From assembly GCA_025677815.1 (NCBI GenBank), contig JAIXMP010000003.1, forward strand, positions 1,674,001 through 1,738,000: a stretch of 64,000 nucleotides of DNA, read 5' to 3'. This document shows, piece by piece, positions 35,060 through 45,457 of the stretch. The stretch is from Phascolomyces articulosus. Lineage: Eukaryota; Mucoromycota; Mucoromycetes; Mucorales; Lichtheimiaceae. Below the pieces are notes generated by a model that was not told where the DNA came from, made no database searches, and saw only the letters and a list, made by a program, of their open reading frames with translations. The number at the start of each line of letters is the position of its first letter. The stretch's first letter is position 1. A program made the position numbers and the translations under genes.

Positions 35060-35521
35060 CGATAAAAAAAATCGCTATTTCTCATTTCAGAATCTAGTTG
35101 ATTTAAGGATGTTCATCATCATGAATCTTTGTTTTTTATTACAGGGTAATATTACAAAATGATTATCAAATGTAGAACAAGGGTAAAGGTTGTTGTTATA
35201 ATATGATTATAATAAACATATGGAACAAATCAATGCAAAACGTGCTCAGACAAATAGAGTCGTTGCCTGGGAAAAACCATAATTTTCCATTCCTTTGGTT
35301 GTCCCAGGCAAAAATCCCACTACAATAACAATCTCAATGGTTGGAGGATTGTCCTGCAATCTAAATCGGAGTTTTGCGGAATGTATTATTTTGTAGGTCC
35401 GGTCGAGTAGATTTTATTTTTTCTTTTTTTTGCTCTTTTCTTCCATTTTTTTCTCCACTGTTTTATTTTACTTTTTTTTCATATCAAAAATATTCCAATA
35501 AGAACATTTAACAAATAAACA
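33758..35521. other. Divergent intergenic region, F-box gene and bZIP gene
   Basis: The 1.76-kb region holds both promoters and no supported gene. It contains a TA microsatellite at 35028-35055 and a perfect 10-bp inverted repeat at 35263-35311. A long T-rich tract just before the bZIP start resembles a leader. Confidence 0.55.
35263..35311. repeat. Strong hairpin in bZIP promoter
   Basis: TTGCCTGGGA (35263-35272) and TCCCAGGCAA (35302-35311) are perfect complements, and inner ACCA/TGGT can extend the stem. It is GC-rich against an AT-rich background and lies ~210 bp before the ATG. Confidence 0.5.
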
Positions 35522-37425
35522 ATGGTTTCAACATTTACAGGATCTATTGAACAACAACTCACAACAACAACTTCAGGAACAAATTATTCACAAACTGAAA
35601 GTTCTCCTGACTGGAGCATTGATGATAGTGCTCAAGAGCTTTTAAATGAAGCCATTGCCAGTAATTATCGATCTCAGGACAATGTTTCCAATAAACAAAT
35701 TGGTTCGAAACGCAAGTCGACTAATGCTACTGGAAAATCAACAGAAGACAGTAAGCTTCTTTCTTTTTTATTGATTTATTTAATATATATAAAGTCAATG
35801 AAATGAAATTGAATTCTTGATAGGCAGAAAAATGAGAATTGTCTTCTAAACTCTCTCTTTTTTTTCTATGACCATAAAAAAAATAAAGGTTCTTCACTGT
35901 CGTCTTCTGGAGCCGAGAAAAGAAAAAATAACAATAAAGGTTAGCCAGTCTTTTTATTGTTTCTTATTTATTTTTGTTATTGTTGTTGTATTCTTTTTTT
36001 TTCATGTGGATAATAATCTGAGTCTATGTATATCAATCATTTACAGGCAATAATTCTAATACATCTGGTCCAAAAAGAGCTGGTCGAAGGCCATTGGAAA
36101 AGACTGTACCCACGGTAAAGTGTTTTTCCCTGTTGCCGTTTTACTTTTTTTTGGGGGGGGGAGAGAAGAAAGGAGCAATGCGTATTGCCACACACATTTA
36201 TTATATAATAACAATCAAAAATAAAAGAAAAAGGAAATAACTAACAAATATAAACATTCTTTAGGACGCACCATTGGATCCAAAACAAAAGCGCAAAGAA
36301 CAAAATCGAGCAGCACAACGAGCTTTTCGTGAAAGAAAAGAGCGTCATGTGTCAGAACTGCAAGAGCGAATTCGGCAATTGGAAGAAGAAAATGCATCAC
36401 ACAGCCACCTGGCAGAGGAAAATGCCATTTTAAAAAAACAATTACAAAAACTTCAAGAGGAGAACTATTCTTTAAAGGGCACTCCTTTCACATTTGAATT
36501 CCCACCAAAGACTGGTATTGTCCATGAGGATGAATTCCAATATAGGAGTAGCAGTACTACCAGTAGTAGCTGCGGCAGTTTGAGCGTCACGGGCGATAAA
36601 TCATCCACAAGTAGCAGTAATAGTGAAAAATCCAGCAGTAGTGAATCACCTTCCATGACATTGGATCACCTTTCCAGTTTGGAAGAAGATGAAGGTGAAC
36701 AAAGAGAAGAAGAAAAAGATTTACTTGAACAACAACAGTTCCAACAACAACAACAACAGCAAGAACAAGTTCCGGAGCAAAATCAACTTGAACAAACACA
36801 ACAAGATATATTGGATCAACAAACATTCCCATCATTCCAAAACGCGCAAGAATTATCAATCGATGATTTACTCGCTCCCTTTGCTAATAACACAGATAAC
36901 TTTTTCTTCAATAATAACAATACGACCACTACCACCAATGCCATGTTACCCAAAGACCAATTCGCATTTACTGATTATCGGGTACCTCAGTCAGCCGACA
37001 GTTTTCTATTTCAGGCGGATTTACCACCACTTTTTGGTGGCGACGTGGATCTATTTGGTTTATCGGCCCCTGCACCGAATAATGATAACATTGATCCCAT
37101 CACATTGACTTCATCCAATCCTATCTTGAGCAACAACCCTGCATCCACATCCACTGCATCATCACCGACTTCACCTATTACACCACCTGCCGATAACAAA
37201 AAATCAAGCTGTCAAATCTTGAATAAATTACGAGAAGCCAAAGGACAAAATCCAAAAGCCATGGAAATTGATCGACAACTTAAAGACTACTGTCCAGAAT
37301 TTGATCTTGACAATCTTTGTTGGGAATTGAAAGAAAAAGCCAAATGTTCAGAAAATCGATTTTCTGAAAAAGAAATGGGTCATATCATTGATTATTTTGA
37401 AAAGAAGGGTGAGTGTAAGAATTAA
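35522..37425 (+). CDS. YAP1: Yap1/Pap1-family bZIP transcription factor
   Basis: Oxidative-stress regulator; in yeasts it is kept cytosolic by Crm1 and accumulates in the nucleus when C-terminal cysteines are oxidised. Four exons: 35522-35750, 35889-35939 (51 nt), 36047-36114 and 36265-37425. They join in phase to 502 aa. Residues ~123-142 are the basic region, KRKEQNRAAQRAFRERKE, with the Pap1-subfamily signature NxxAQxxFR. A leucine zipper follows (LQERIRQLEEENA, LAEENAILKKQLQKLQEEN). The middle is Ser-rich, then Gln-rich, then acidic or Asn-rich, and resembles activation regions. The C-terminal cysteine-rich domain is clear (LDNLCWELKEKAKC), with Cys at about 432, 459, 468, 477 and 500. 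It overlaps the expected Crm1-dependent export signal. An N-terminal cysteine cluster like that of yeast Yap1 is not obvious, which is more like Pap1. Two quinone-oxidoreductase-like genes in the window belong to a class that such factors often control. Confidence 0.93.
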
Positions 37426-37440
37426 GCATAATTTGCTCTC

Positions 37441-37486
<46 letters not shown>

Positions 37487-37908
37487 GTAAACACCATTTC
37501 ATTTCAAACAACAAAATCATCCTATCATCATCTACCACGCTTTCTTCTTGGCACATAAATATTCCCTCCATATCATCTTTCCTATATAATTTTTTGTATG
37601 ACTTGCGCTTCATGTTCTCCTTCATTTCCTCTTTAACTTGACGTTATTCTATTTTTTTTCTTTTTTTCTCTTTATTCTATATTTTTTTCCACATATATCT
37701 TTTCGTTGTTTTTTTTTCCTTCATGTTATCTTTTTTTTTGTGTACAGAAAATGAAAAAATGAAATAAATACATATTTATATATAATAATAATAATATAAT
37801 AATAAGATATAAAATAAACGATAGGGATTTGGTATTATAAAATATATTAGACTAATTTATTCTAGCTATTATAAACTACTTATTATGATGATAGTGAATG
37901 ATGATGAT
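37426..37908. other. Convergent 3' region with CT microsatellite
   Basis: The 3' UTRs of the bZIP and LMBR1-type genes meet here. A pure (CT)n run of 19 units lies at 37445-37482 just after the bZIP stop. The rest is T-rich then TA-rich. No gene is seen. Confidence 0.7.
37445..37482. repeat. (CT)n microsatellite
   Basis: 19 perfect CT units in the bZIP 3' UTR. Confidence 0.95.
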
Positions 37909-40900
37909 TTAAGCGTCATCAAAGATATTATTATTGTTATTTGGATCATAACGTGAAAAAGGCTTGTGATTATCTCTGGAAGAAATGTTTCCTGCGATGC
38001 CATTAGACACGGTATGTAAAGAGAATCGATTATTTGTTGGTGATGGAGATCGAGACCGAGCAAACTGTCGTTGTTGTTCAGGAGAAGTAGGGCGTCCGAG
38101 GACTCGGCCAGTTCTACCACCAAATCCTGTGGGGGTTTGTTGATGATGGTGGTGTTGTTGCTGCGGAGCAACGATAGTGGGTACAGGAGGAAGAGGGGTT
38201 GTGGCTGATGCTGATGATTGCTGTTGATGATCCAATAATGGTTGAGTATCCTGACCCTTTTTTGTAAACAACGTGTTTAGCTTGGATTTTAAAGTTTCCC
38301 CGAACACTTGAAGTCCAGATTCTTCATCTGATGAGGAAGATGCATCTCGACTGTTGACACCACCATTTTGTCGTCGATTTGGGCTTCCTTGACTACTACT
38401 AGCAATAGAATTAGGTGTTGTTCGACCTGATAAAATTTCATCAATGCGTCGATCTCTTTCTTGTCTGATATTGGATGAAAGCGGACTACGATTATGATTG
38501 TTGGCAAGTGTATTCAAAGATCTAGAGCTATTTGTGCTGTGAACAGAAGATGCACGGTTATATTTGGATGTATAAGCCTAGTGATTTATGGATTAGTATT
38601 GTTTTCATTTATGTGAGACGGAAGGATTCCGGCCGAAATTTTCTAAACTAAGAAAGAACAGGAAGAAGATTTCCTTTTTTAATATTTATACTTACTTCTA
38701 ATGCATTACGAGCGCGGCTCAATATACCCCTCTGGTTGGAAATATCCGGATTGATATTACGTTCCATCATCAATCGTTCTATTATATTTTTTTTGTTATC
38801 ATTGTTACCTGGTTTGTTTATTTTGACGTCATTTTTTTAAATAAATTTTAGATTTTTACCTTCATTGATCAGTTCTTTTCCTTCAGCAATATCTGCATTA
38901 ATTGCTCCAGGTCCTTCAAAATCAGGATTTTCTTCATCATTATCATATGGATCCTTGACTCCACAGAAATCTAAGCAACGACCACCCACATTGAAATAAG
39001 CTGAAATGGCAGGAATTAAAATGACCACAGGGAACCAATCTATAAATGTTGTTCCCAAGAATGGTACAAGGTCAGCATGTCCCATAAACTACGCCATGAT
39101 GGAATGAGCAAATTGTGCTTAATTAATAATGGTTTGACAAAGAACAAAGAAAATTTCTAATTATATAAAATAGAATAAGAAAAGAAAAAGACAAAATGTG
39201 TGGTATCTTACTTGGTTAAATACCGATTCCTCGGCACCACTAGAGTTTCCTGCCAAATTGATATAATTGTAACACAAAGGAGCCCTGATCGTCATTATTG
39301 TTGCCACGTCAGTTAAAAGCTCTGTAAATCGGCCCGCCCAGCATATTTTTCCCTTTTTTTCTCATTCGTCAATACATAAATATATATACTTACATCATTT
39401 TACATAAGTATCCAGTGAACCAAAGTAAACTATTTTCATCTGTGTGATGATTTGGAATAAGAAGGTAAAGATTGAAAAATCGAACTTTGAACAAAGATGT
39501 ATAAACACAAAGACACATGAATGTCAATGTAAAAAATGCCATAAACTATTTGTTGCATAATGAGAATGTATGATGAAAAAAATTACATGAATTAGTAGAC
39601 TCTGCATTATCTATCAACGATACTTTTTCTATTGGAGACACGAATATGAATATTTACCTCCACAGCAGCATAATTGAGTCCGCACGCTCGTAATCCAATT
39701 GCTACCAACGAAATAACAGGACTCTTGACATTAAATACAAGCTCAGACCATAAAATACAAATACTGATCAATCCACAAAGGATGGCTACACCACGATGAA
39801 ATATTGGCTCAATTCGTAAAACCCACCACCATTCTAAACATACAGTAATTTTGTTAGAAAGTATAAAATATACTAGGTCAAAATCGGTTATCCTTTTTGA
39901 ACTTCTAGATTAGATATAATTACCAAACGAGGCTTTGAAATCATTCCATCGAGTGCTTTCTTCAAGTGTTCTTAATGTTGAATGGAATCGACTGCCATAT
40001 CAATTATAAATAAATTTGATTAACAATGCTTGTTATTTTGAATGGTGTTAACATCACAGCTTTCTCCCTTCCTTCCCATAGATTTATATAGCAGTTAAAC
40101 TTACTGATCAGTGTTACTCTTGTTCGCAATGATATCTTGTAGATAAAATGCCTCTTTTAACAAATTTTTCCATAATCTATCAACAACAACAACAACATAT
40201 CAAAACACCTTCCTGTACTCCCTTCCTATTGTGTTCCTTTATACACAATTATATATATATGGTTCTGTTTTTTTCCTCAGAAAACAAATAAATCTTACGC
40301 TAATTTTCGATCCCGTAATCTTGAAGCAATAATCATATCCTTAGATAATTTGACAAGATACTCTTCAGTAATATTTCGTGGTACTCGAATCGTATGTTCT
40401 CTATCCCCATAATCTGGATCAAGAACAAATGAGAATCGTCGAATCATTTGGTCCACACGGTTACGAATAAATGGATCACTTCGTGTTGTGCGTTCATTAA
40501 TAAAATGCATGGTCTATAATATACAAAAGAGAATCCACGTCCTATCCGTTAGCGATTTACTTTCAAAAGAGAGAGAGAGAGAGAGAGAGAGAAAATGAAA
40601 TCACACATTGCTATGTATTAGTATATAAATTCACTTTTTTCTTACCTTAGCCAATTCGATAAACTCTAATTCACTATCCATACAATCCTCTTTCGCTTTA
40701 GGAGCATTTGAATATAATTGATTAAGGTGTCGTTTTGTACTTCCTGTAATCCATAATCTTCTTGGTACAGCCACCAACCCGTAGCCTAAAAAGACAATCA
40801 CCAAAAATAAACCCCAACTATTTGCCATTGCCATAACGAATCCTTGAATTTTTTCTCTGAATATATTGATGACAATGAAGGTGAGTCAATAAGCAATGAC

Positions 40901-41698
40901 AAAAAGCGAGCCAGTATCCCTTTGTATCTACTCATATTTATCCAAATATAGAAATCCTTACTTTGTAGTATATCCACTGCCCAAAACAAGATATAATAAA
41001 CCAAAGAATCCAATAACAACATAGATGGAATAAAATCGAAGATTGACTTGTATGGCTGATTTCACTTGCTGAGTAAATCCAAAATCCCCGGTATTAACGT
41101 AAGCTTGCATCATTGGTATCATGACCCTGTTACATTGAAAAGATGCAGGTATAGTGAGTTATTTACATAAAATGGAACAACCAATTATTTATATAAAAAT
41201 ATTTAAATAAAGCCGGAAAATCCATCCACTGCATTACATACCAAGTTAAACAAAATGAAGTCCAATAAAGTGTGCGCCAAGCAACATATAGAAAAGACTG
41301 TGACACGTGCGAAAAGGGTGTTCTACAATCTCCTTCACAGTGATCATACATTGTCTAAATAAATAGAATAAAGCCACCATTTTCTCTTATATTCAATATA
41401 ATATTCTAAATCAAAAACGTCTTTCGGTAAAATAAAAAATATATATAATTGTATATACCGATGCAATATCAAGAGGTAGTAAGAGTACAATCCAAAATGG
41501 AAAACACCATCCAATGATGCAAACAACAGAAACATACCACGGCTGTGTTTTTAGATTGCCATAATGTGAAACTGTTGATACTGAAAGAATGAACAGCGTG
41601 ATAGTGCCAATAATAAGAAGAGCGTAATTATTAGCTGCATCGTTATCTCCAATGGGTGGTTGTGGTGTTGGTGTTGGTAATGGAGGGTCGTCTTCCAT
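37909..41698 (-). CDS. LMBR1-domain integral membrane protein (LMBRD2-like)
   Basis: Polytopic membrane protein of the LMBR1/LIMR family. Thirteen exons: 41459-41698, 41242-41354, 40962-41126, 40646-40856, 40299-40513, 40105-40176, 39924-39991, 39658-39833, 39394-39545, 39212-39284, 38860-39088, 38696-38778 and 37909-38577. All have GT-AG borders and consistent phases, giving 821 aa. N-terminal spans include NYALLIIGTITLFILSV and CFPFWIVLLLPLDIAS, a typical LMBRD2 phrase. TLYWTSFCLTWVMIPMMQAY follows, then two more spans, and a cytosolic helical loop of ~140 residues. A second set of spans follows (LRIEPIFHRGVAILCGLISI, MAFFTLTFMCLCVYTSLF, FIDWFPVVILIPAISAYF). The C-terminal ~270 residues are a disordered, Ser/Asn/Gln-rich tail unlike animal LMBRD2. 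Exact function is unknown; animal LMBRD2 is linked to receptor signalling and endocytosis. It is divergent from the first quinone-oxidoreductase gene. Confidence 0.88.
40569..40592. repeat. (GA)n microsatellite in an LMBR1-gene intron
   Basis: 12 perfect GA units inside the intron between exons 4 and 5. Confidence 0.9.
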
Positions 41699-42772
41699 TG
41701 TTATTTTTTATTTAGGGAAAGAAAAAAAGAAAAAGAAAGAAAGAGCGTGGCAAAGTAACAAACAAATGTGCTAAGTTTAGCAACCTATAAAGTTGCTTGG
41801 TGGCAATGCTGCATTGATGTGCTGAAACTCAAAAAAAAAAATGCATCCATCTCCTTTTCAAGTTTTTTTGCTGCGCCTAGTGATAAATTATATCAATTAT
41901 CAAAGAGAGATAGCAGATGGGTCTATGTTTTGCTCTTAAAGGATCATTATTTCACTATCCGTAATAATAATTGCCGCATGTTCTAATCCTGGCACTATCC
42001 ACAAAGAACGAACTATTATAAAACAATCAAGCCATCTTTTTTGTAACTACTGATAATCGTGAGTTACAAAATAATACTATTATCCCAAGATGTTATTCAA
42101 ATTATTCACATAAATAAATACTGAAAATATACATCGACGATATAAAACTAATAAATATGCTATCGTATTTCTTTGCTAAAGGTATTTTATTATAATAAAC
42201 AAATATGGGTCATTTGTGACCACGCAATGTTTTCATAGAGATTGTACCATATAATGAAGAACAGATGCTATCTTCTTATTATCACACATGTTAAGTTATA
42301 ATGCAGAATAAGTAGTAAAAACCACATGATTTACTAAAAAAAAGATTAAGTATCATCATTACTATATCTTTCTAAGAGAATTTTGTAAATGTTTTATAAC
42401 CATTTAAAGAAATAAATGAAAAGACGCCCCGATATTATGAAAACTTACTTGATCTGTCCAGTTCTCTTACTCCTCCTACTGATAACTTGTAATGATCCAC
42501 ATTGAACAACGTTCTTGGGATTGACAGGAATAGTAATCTGACGTGGAATAATCCAACAAACACACCCTTTTTATCTCTTGTGAATAAAATCTGATACGAC
42601 TGTCACCATATAGATATTTATGATGACAATACAAAACCGATTAAAAATTAGTAAAAACGCGTCATTTCGAACTATATTTTTTATACTCCTTTTGCATAAA
42701 GAGTCAACAAAGCATTGCACTTGTATTGTTTTTTCAACTCATAAACACAAAAAAAAAAAAAAAAAAAAAACC
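41699..42772. other. Divergent intergenic region with an orphan exon-like segment
   Basis: The region lies between the LMBR1-type and quinone-oxidoreductase starts. A minus-strand open segment at 42449-42537 with an AG acceptor and a GTAAGT donor is described in the findings. A TTACTAA motif, the Yap1 recognition element, lies at 42331-42337. A 20-A run directly precedes the ATG at 42773. Confidence 0.5.
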
Positions 42773-44122
42773 ATGGCCAAATCAACTACCATTCCCGAAA
42801 CAATGCACGCATTGCAAGCAGTGAAACTAGGATCTCCTGAAGAATCATTAAAATATGTTGAAATCGAAACACCCAAAGTGACACGTCCAACTGATATACT
42901 GATTAGGATAAAAGCAACGGGTGTCAATCCTGTCGAAGCCAAAGCCAGAGCTGGCAACCTTCCCATTCCATTGCCCATGCCTCGCATCTTCGGTGGTGAT
43001 TACGCTGGTATTATTGTTGATAAGGGATCCAAGGTCACTGATTTCAATATTGGTGATGCTGTCTATGGTGCATTGAGTGTACCCATTACTGCCAACGGTA
43101 TGTTGTCTCTATTTTTTAATTAATTAATAATAGTGAAACGCTGAATGAGAAAAAACTAAATTTTATTATCATATGATTTTTTATGCGTCACCAAGGCTCT
43201 TGTGCTGAATATGTAAATATTATTATTTTTATCATTTCATATCTTTTTTTTTTTCATTGCATCTCTATCGAAAATAACAGCTAATCTTTTATTGTCGTTA
43301 TTATATGTAATAGATGCTTGCATCTCAAAATTCTGGTGTAATTATCAAAAAACCTGATAATATATCATTTGAAGAAGGTGCTGGTTTTGGTGTTGCGAGT
43401 AAGTTCATAAGATTGAATTTCTCTTTATCTTCTCGTGATGATAACAATATAAGAAAATACTCATACTATAATCAATTCACATAAATCTAGTGATTACGGC
43501 ATATCAAGCTATTACTGTATTGGGCAATTTGCCCAAAGAAGGAGCCAAGAAAATTCTTGTTATCGGTGCTTCTGGTGGTGTAGGAACTTATGCTATCCAA
43601 TATGCAAAGACGATTCCCGAAACACAAGTAGTTGGCATTTGCAGTGGAAGAAATGCAGAACTGGTCCGTAGTATTGGTGCTGACCGTGTCATTGATTATA
43701 CATCCACGGAAGCGATGGACAAATTGGTCAAAGATGAAGTAGAAACCTATGATTTAATTGTGGATTGTATTGGCGGTGATGATTATTATAATCAATTAGT
43801 CAATGTGTTGAAAAAGAAGGGAACTTTTGCAACTGCAGTAGGCCCCACCATGCATATTGGAGCAGAAAAAGTTGGATTGTTTAGTGGCTTTATGATGGGT
43901 TCGACTGTCCTTGGTCGTAAATTGTTTGGTAGTCGCTATTATCAAGTGGTTATATATCTTCCATGGAAAAAAATGGCAACAGATATTAACCCGTTGGTGG
44001 CAAGCGGTAAGATCAAGACTGTTTTGAGGGATGATCAAATATTTGATTTGAAGGATGGTGTACAAGCACATAAGAAGATCGAATCTCACCGTACTGTTGG
44101 TAAAATTATTATTCGTGTCTAA
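42773..44122 (+). CDS. Zinc-free MDR quinone-oxidoreductase-like protein, copy 1
   Basis: NAD(P)H-dependent oxidoreductase of the medium-chain dehydrogenase/reductase superfamily, zeta-crystallin/quinone-reductase type. Four exons: 42773-43097, 43196-43212 (17-nt micro-exon), 43314-43398 and 43491-44122. Together they give 352 aa. The catalytic half has IRIKATGVNPVEAKARAG and FGGDYAGIIVDKG, where zinc ADHs would have Cys and the GHE motif; these are absent. The micro-exon encodes part of NGSCAEY. The Rossmann dinucleotide motif is VIGASGGVGTYA at residues ~167-176, followed by GICSGRNAELVRSIGADRVI, which is typical. The C-terminus reads AHKKIESHRTVGKIIIRV. The substrate is unknown. The start ATG follows a 20-A tract; an ATG at 42620 is in frame but precedes that tract and lacks family similarity. 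A paralogue of this gene lies at 58479-59857 with conserved intron positions. Confidence 0.9.
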
Positions 44123-45271
44123 AAAAGATGGTCCTCCATAATTCTTCTCTACTACCTCCCTTCTTTCCCATTTATTATTAGTATTAATGTTATTTTACTA
44201 TCTATCCGTATGTACATTCAATATAAATAACTTTATTTGTATTATTTACCCATTTTTATTACTTCTCATCATTGTCCTTCTATCGAATATTCCCAAATTA
44301 ACCATTCTAATAAATATCTTCATCAGAAGTTTGGTATTGTCTTTAAATGCGTTTCAATGTTAGATTGTTATTTAAATGCATTTAAAGTATGCTCACCATG
44401 CGACAAGTGTTTCCCGCATTTATCTTTTATCACTTTCCTCGTTTTCTTGGATAAGAAAGGGTTAAAGAAGAATACAAAATTTTGAGTTTTGAACTAATAT
44501 ATAATAATAATAACAATGGATTTTGGTAGCTATCAGCGTGATATGCAATATTGCTATGGTCTGAAGAAGTGTAAAGTTGTAACAAAGGGTAACATGCTAT
44601 TGTACCAATGGTAAACAATAAAAGTAGTAGCAAATAAAACGCCACATGAAGTTGTACAAACATAACCATGATAAACTATACACTAGTGTGTAAAATATGA
44701 GCATACAATTGGACTGTTTGAATGGATTTAAATCCATTTATATGTATTTAAAGGTATCTTATCGTAATTACAGTCGGGGGTTATCTTTATTACCTTTTAA
44801 CAATTTGAATACATATACAGTGGACCCTCTTTAATTTCACAGCCAAAATTCCCATTTTTTTGATGAAAATAAAGAGGTGTGAAAAAGCTAACGAGGACAG
44901 CTTCATTATGTATTTCTTAGTATATCTATTTGTGTCCATAGACCCAAATACTGTGAAGATAATTAAGGTTGAAAAAAGTTAACCAATATGAAACTATATA
45001 ACCGAAACCACTGTAATCTGAAATACGGGATAATTAAACCCAATATCATAATCTGAGCGATCCTTATTTATTAGTAGAAACCAAAGAATAGCACATTAAA
45101 GTATTTATTTTCCTAAATAAGATGTCGTCGAAGTGGCGCTGATAGAATATATACTAATAATAACAACTACAGGTATCTTGGTGATTTTGAAACTGGAAAT
45201 GCTGGGTAATATTAAATAAAAACGTGTTGAATTTGTAGTGCATGTAGTATTCCATCGTATGTTGCTTGCCT
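44123..45271. other. Intergenic region containing a pogo/Fot-like MITE
   Basis: The 3' UTR of the quinone-oxidoreductase gene lies at left (AATAAA near 44222). ORFs at 44237-44485 (+) and 44430-44669 (-) have no support. The MITE is listed separately. Confidence 0.5.
44818..45013. mobile_element. MITE-like element, pogo/Fot-type ends
   Basis: The left end is CAGTGGACCCTCTTTAATTT at 44818. The right end, read on the minus strand, is CAGTGGTTTCGGTTATA from 45013. Both ends are flanked by TA (44816-44817 and 45014-45015), the target duplicated by Tc1/mariner-pogo elements. CAGTGG-(N)CCTC-(N)TAA is characteristic of pogo/Tigger/Fot termini. At 196 bp it is too short to encode a transposase. Confidence 0.55.
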
Positions 45272-45457
45272 TTACATAGCCAACGCATTTCTTTTGGTAC
45301 CTTGACGATTTCTTGTAACATACCGATCTCTTGAAACATGACGGTCCCTTTGAGTGTAGCGTTCCCTTTTTTCGACTACTCCTGGAGTACCATGAACAGT
45401 CAAAACTGTCAAGAGAGTAATAAGCGTAAACAATACTATCCAAATAGAACTACGCAT
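45272..45457 (-). CDS. Short secreted precursor, diverged paralogue of the His-hexamer repeat protein
   Basis: 61-aa ORF. The ATG at 45457 is chosen because it begins a clean signal peptide (MRSSIWIVLFTLITLLTVLT, then VHGTPG), and it matches the leader layout of the larger gene at 46973-48028, which also starts MRS. After the signal comes VVEKR, a Kex2-type site identical in place to that of the larger protein. Then follow four hexamer-like units in the same phase, ERYTQR, DRHVSR, DRYVTR and NRQGTKR, and a short end NALAM. DRHVSR corresponds to NTHVTR units of the relative, so common descent is likely. Most histidines are lost. A TATA-like TATATAAAAT lies about 120 bp upstream on the minus strand. 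It may be a functional divergent peptide precursor or a decaying copy. Confidence 0.6.
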   Translation of the reverse strand: MRSSIWIVLFTLITLLTVLTVHGTPGVVEKRERYTQRDRHVSRDRYVTRNRQGTKRNALAM

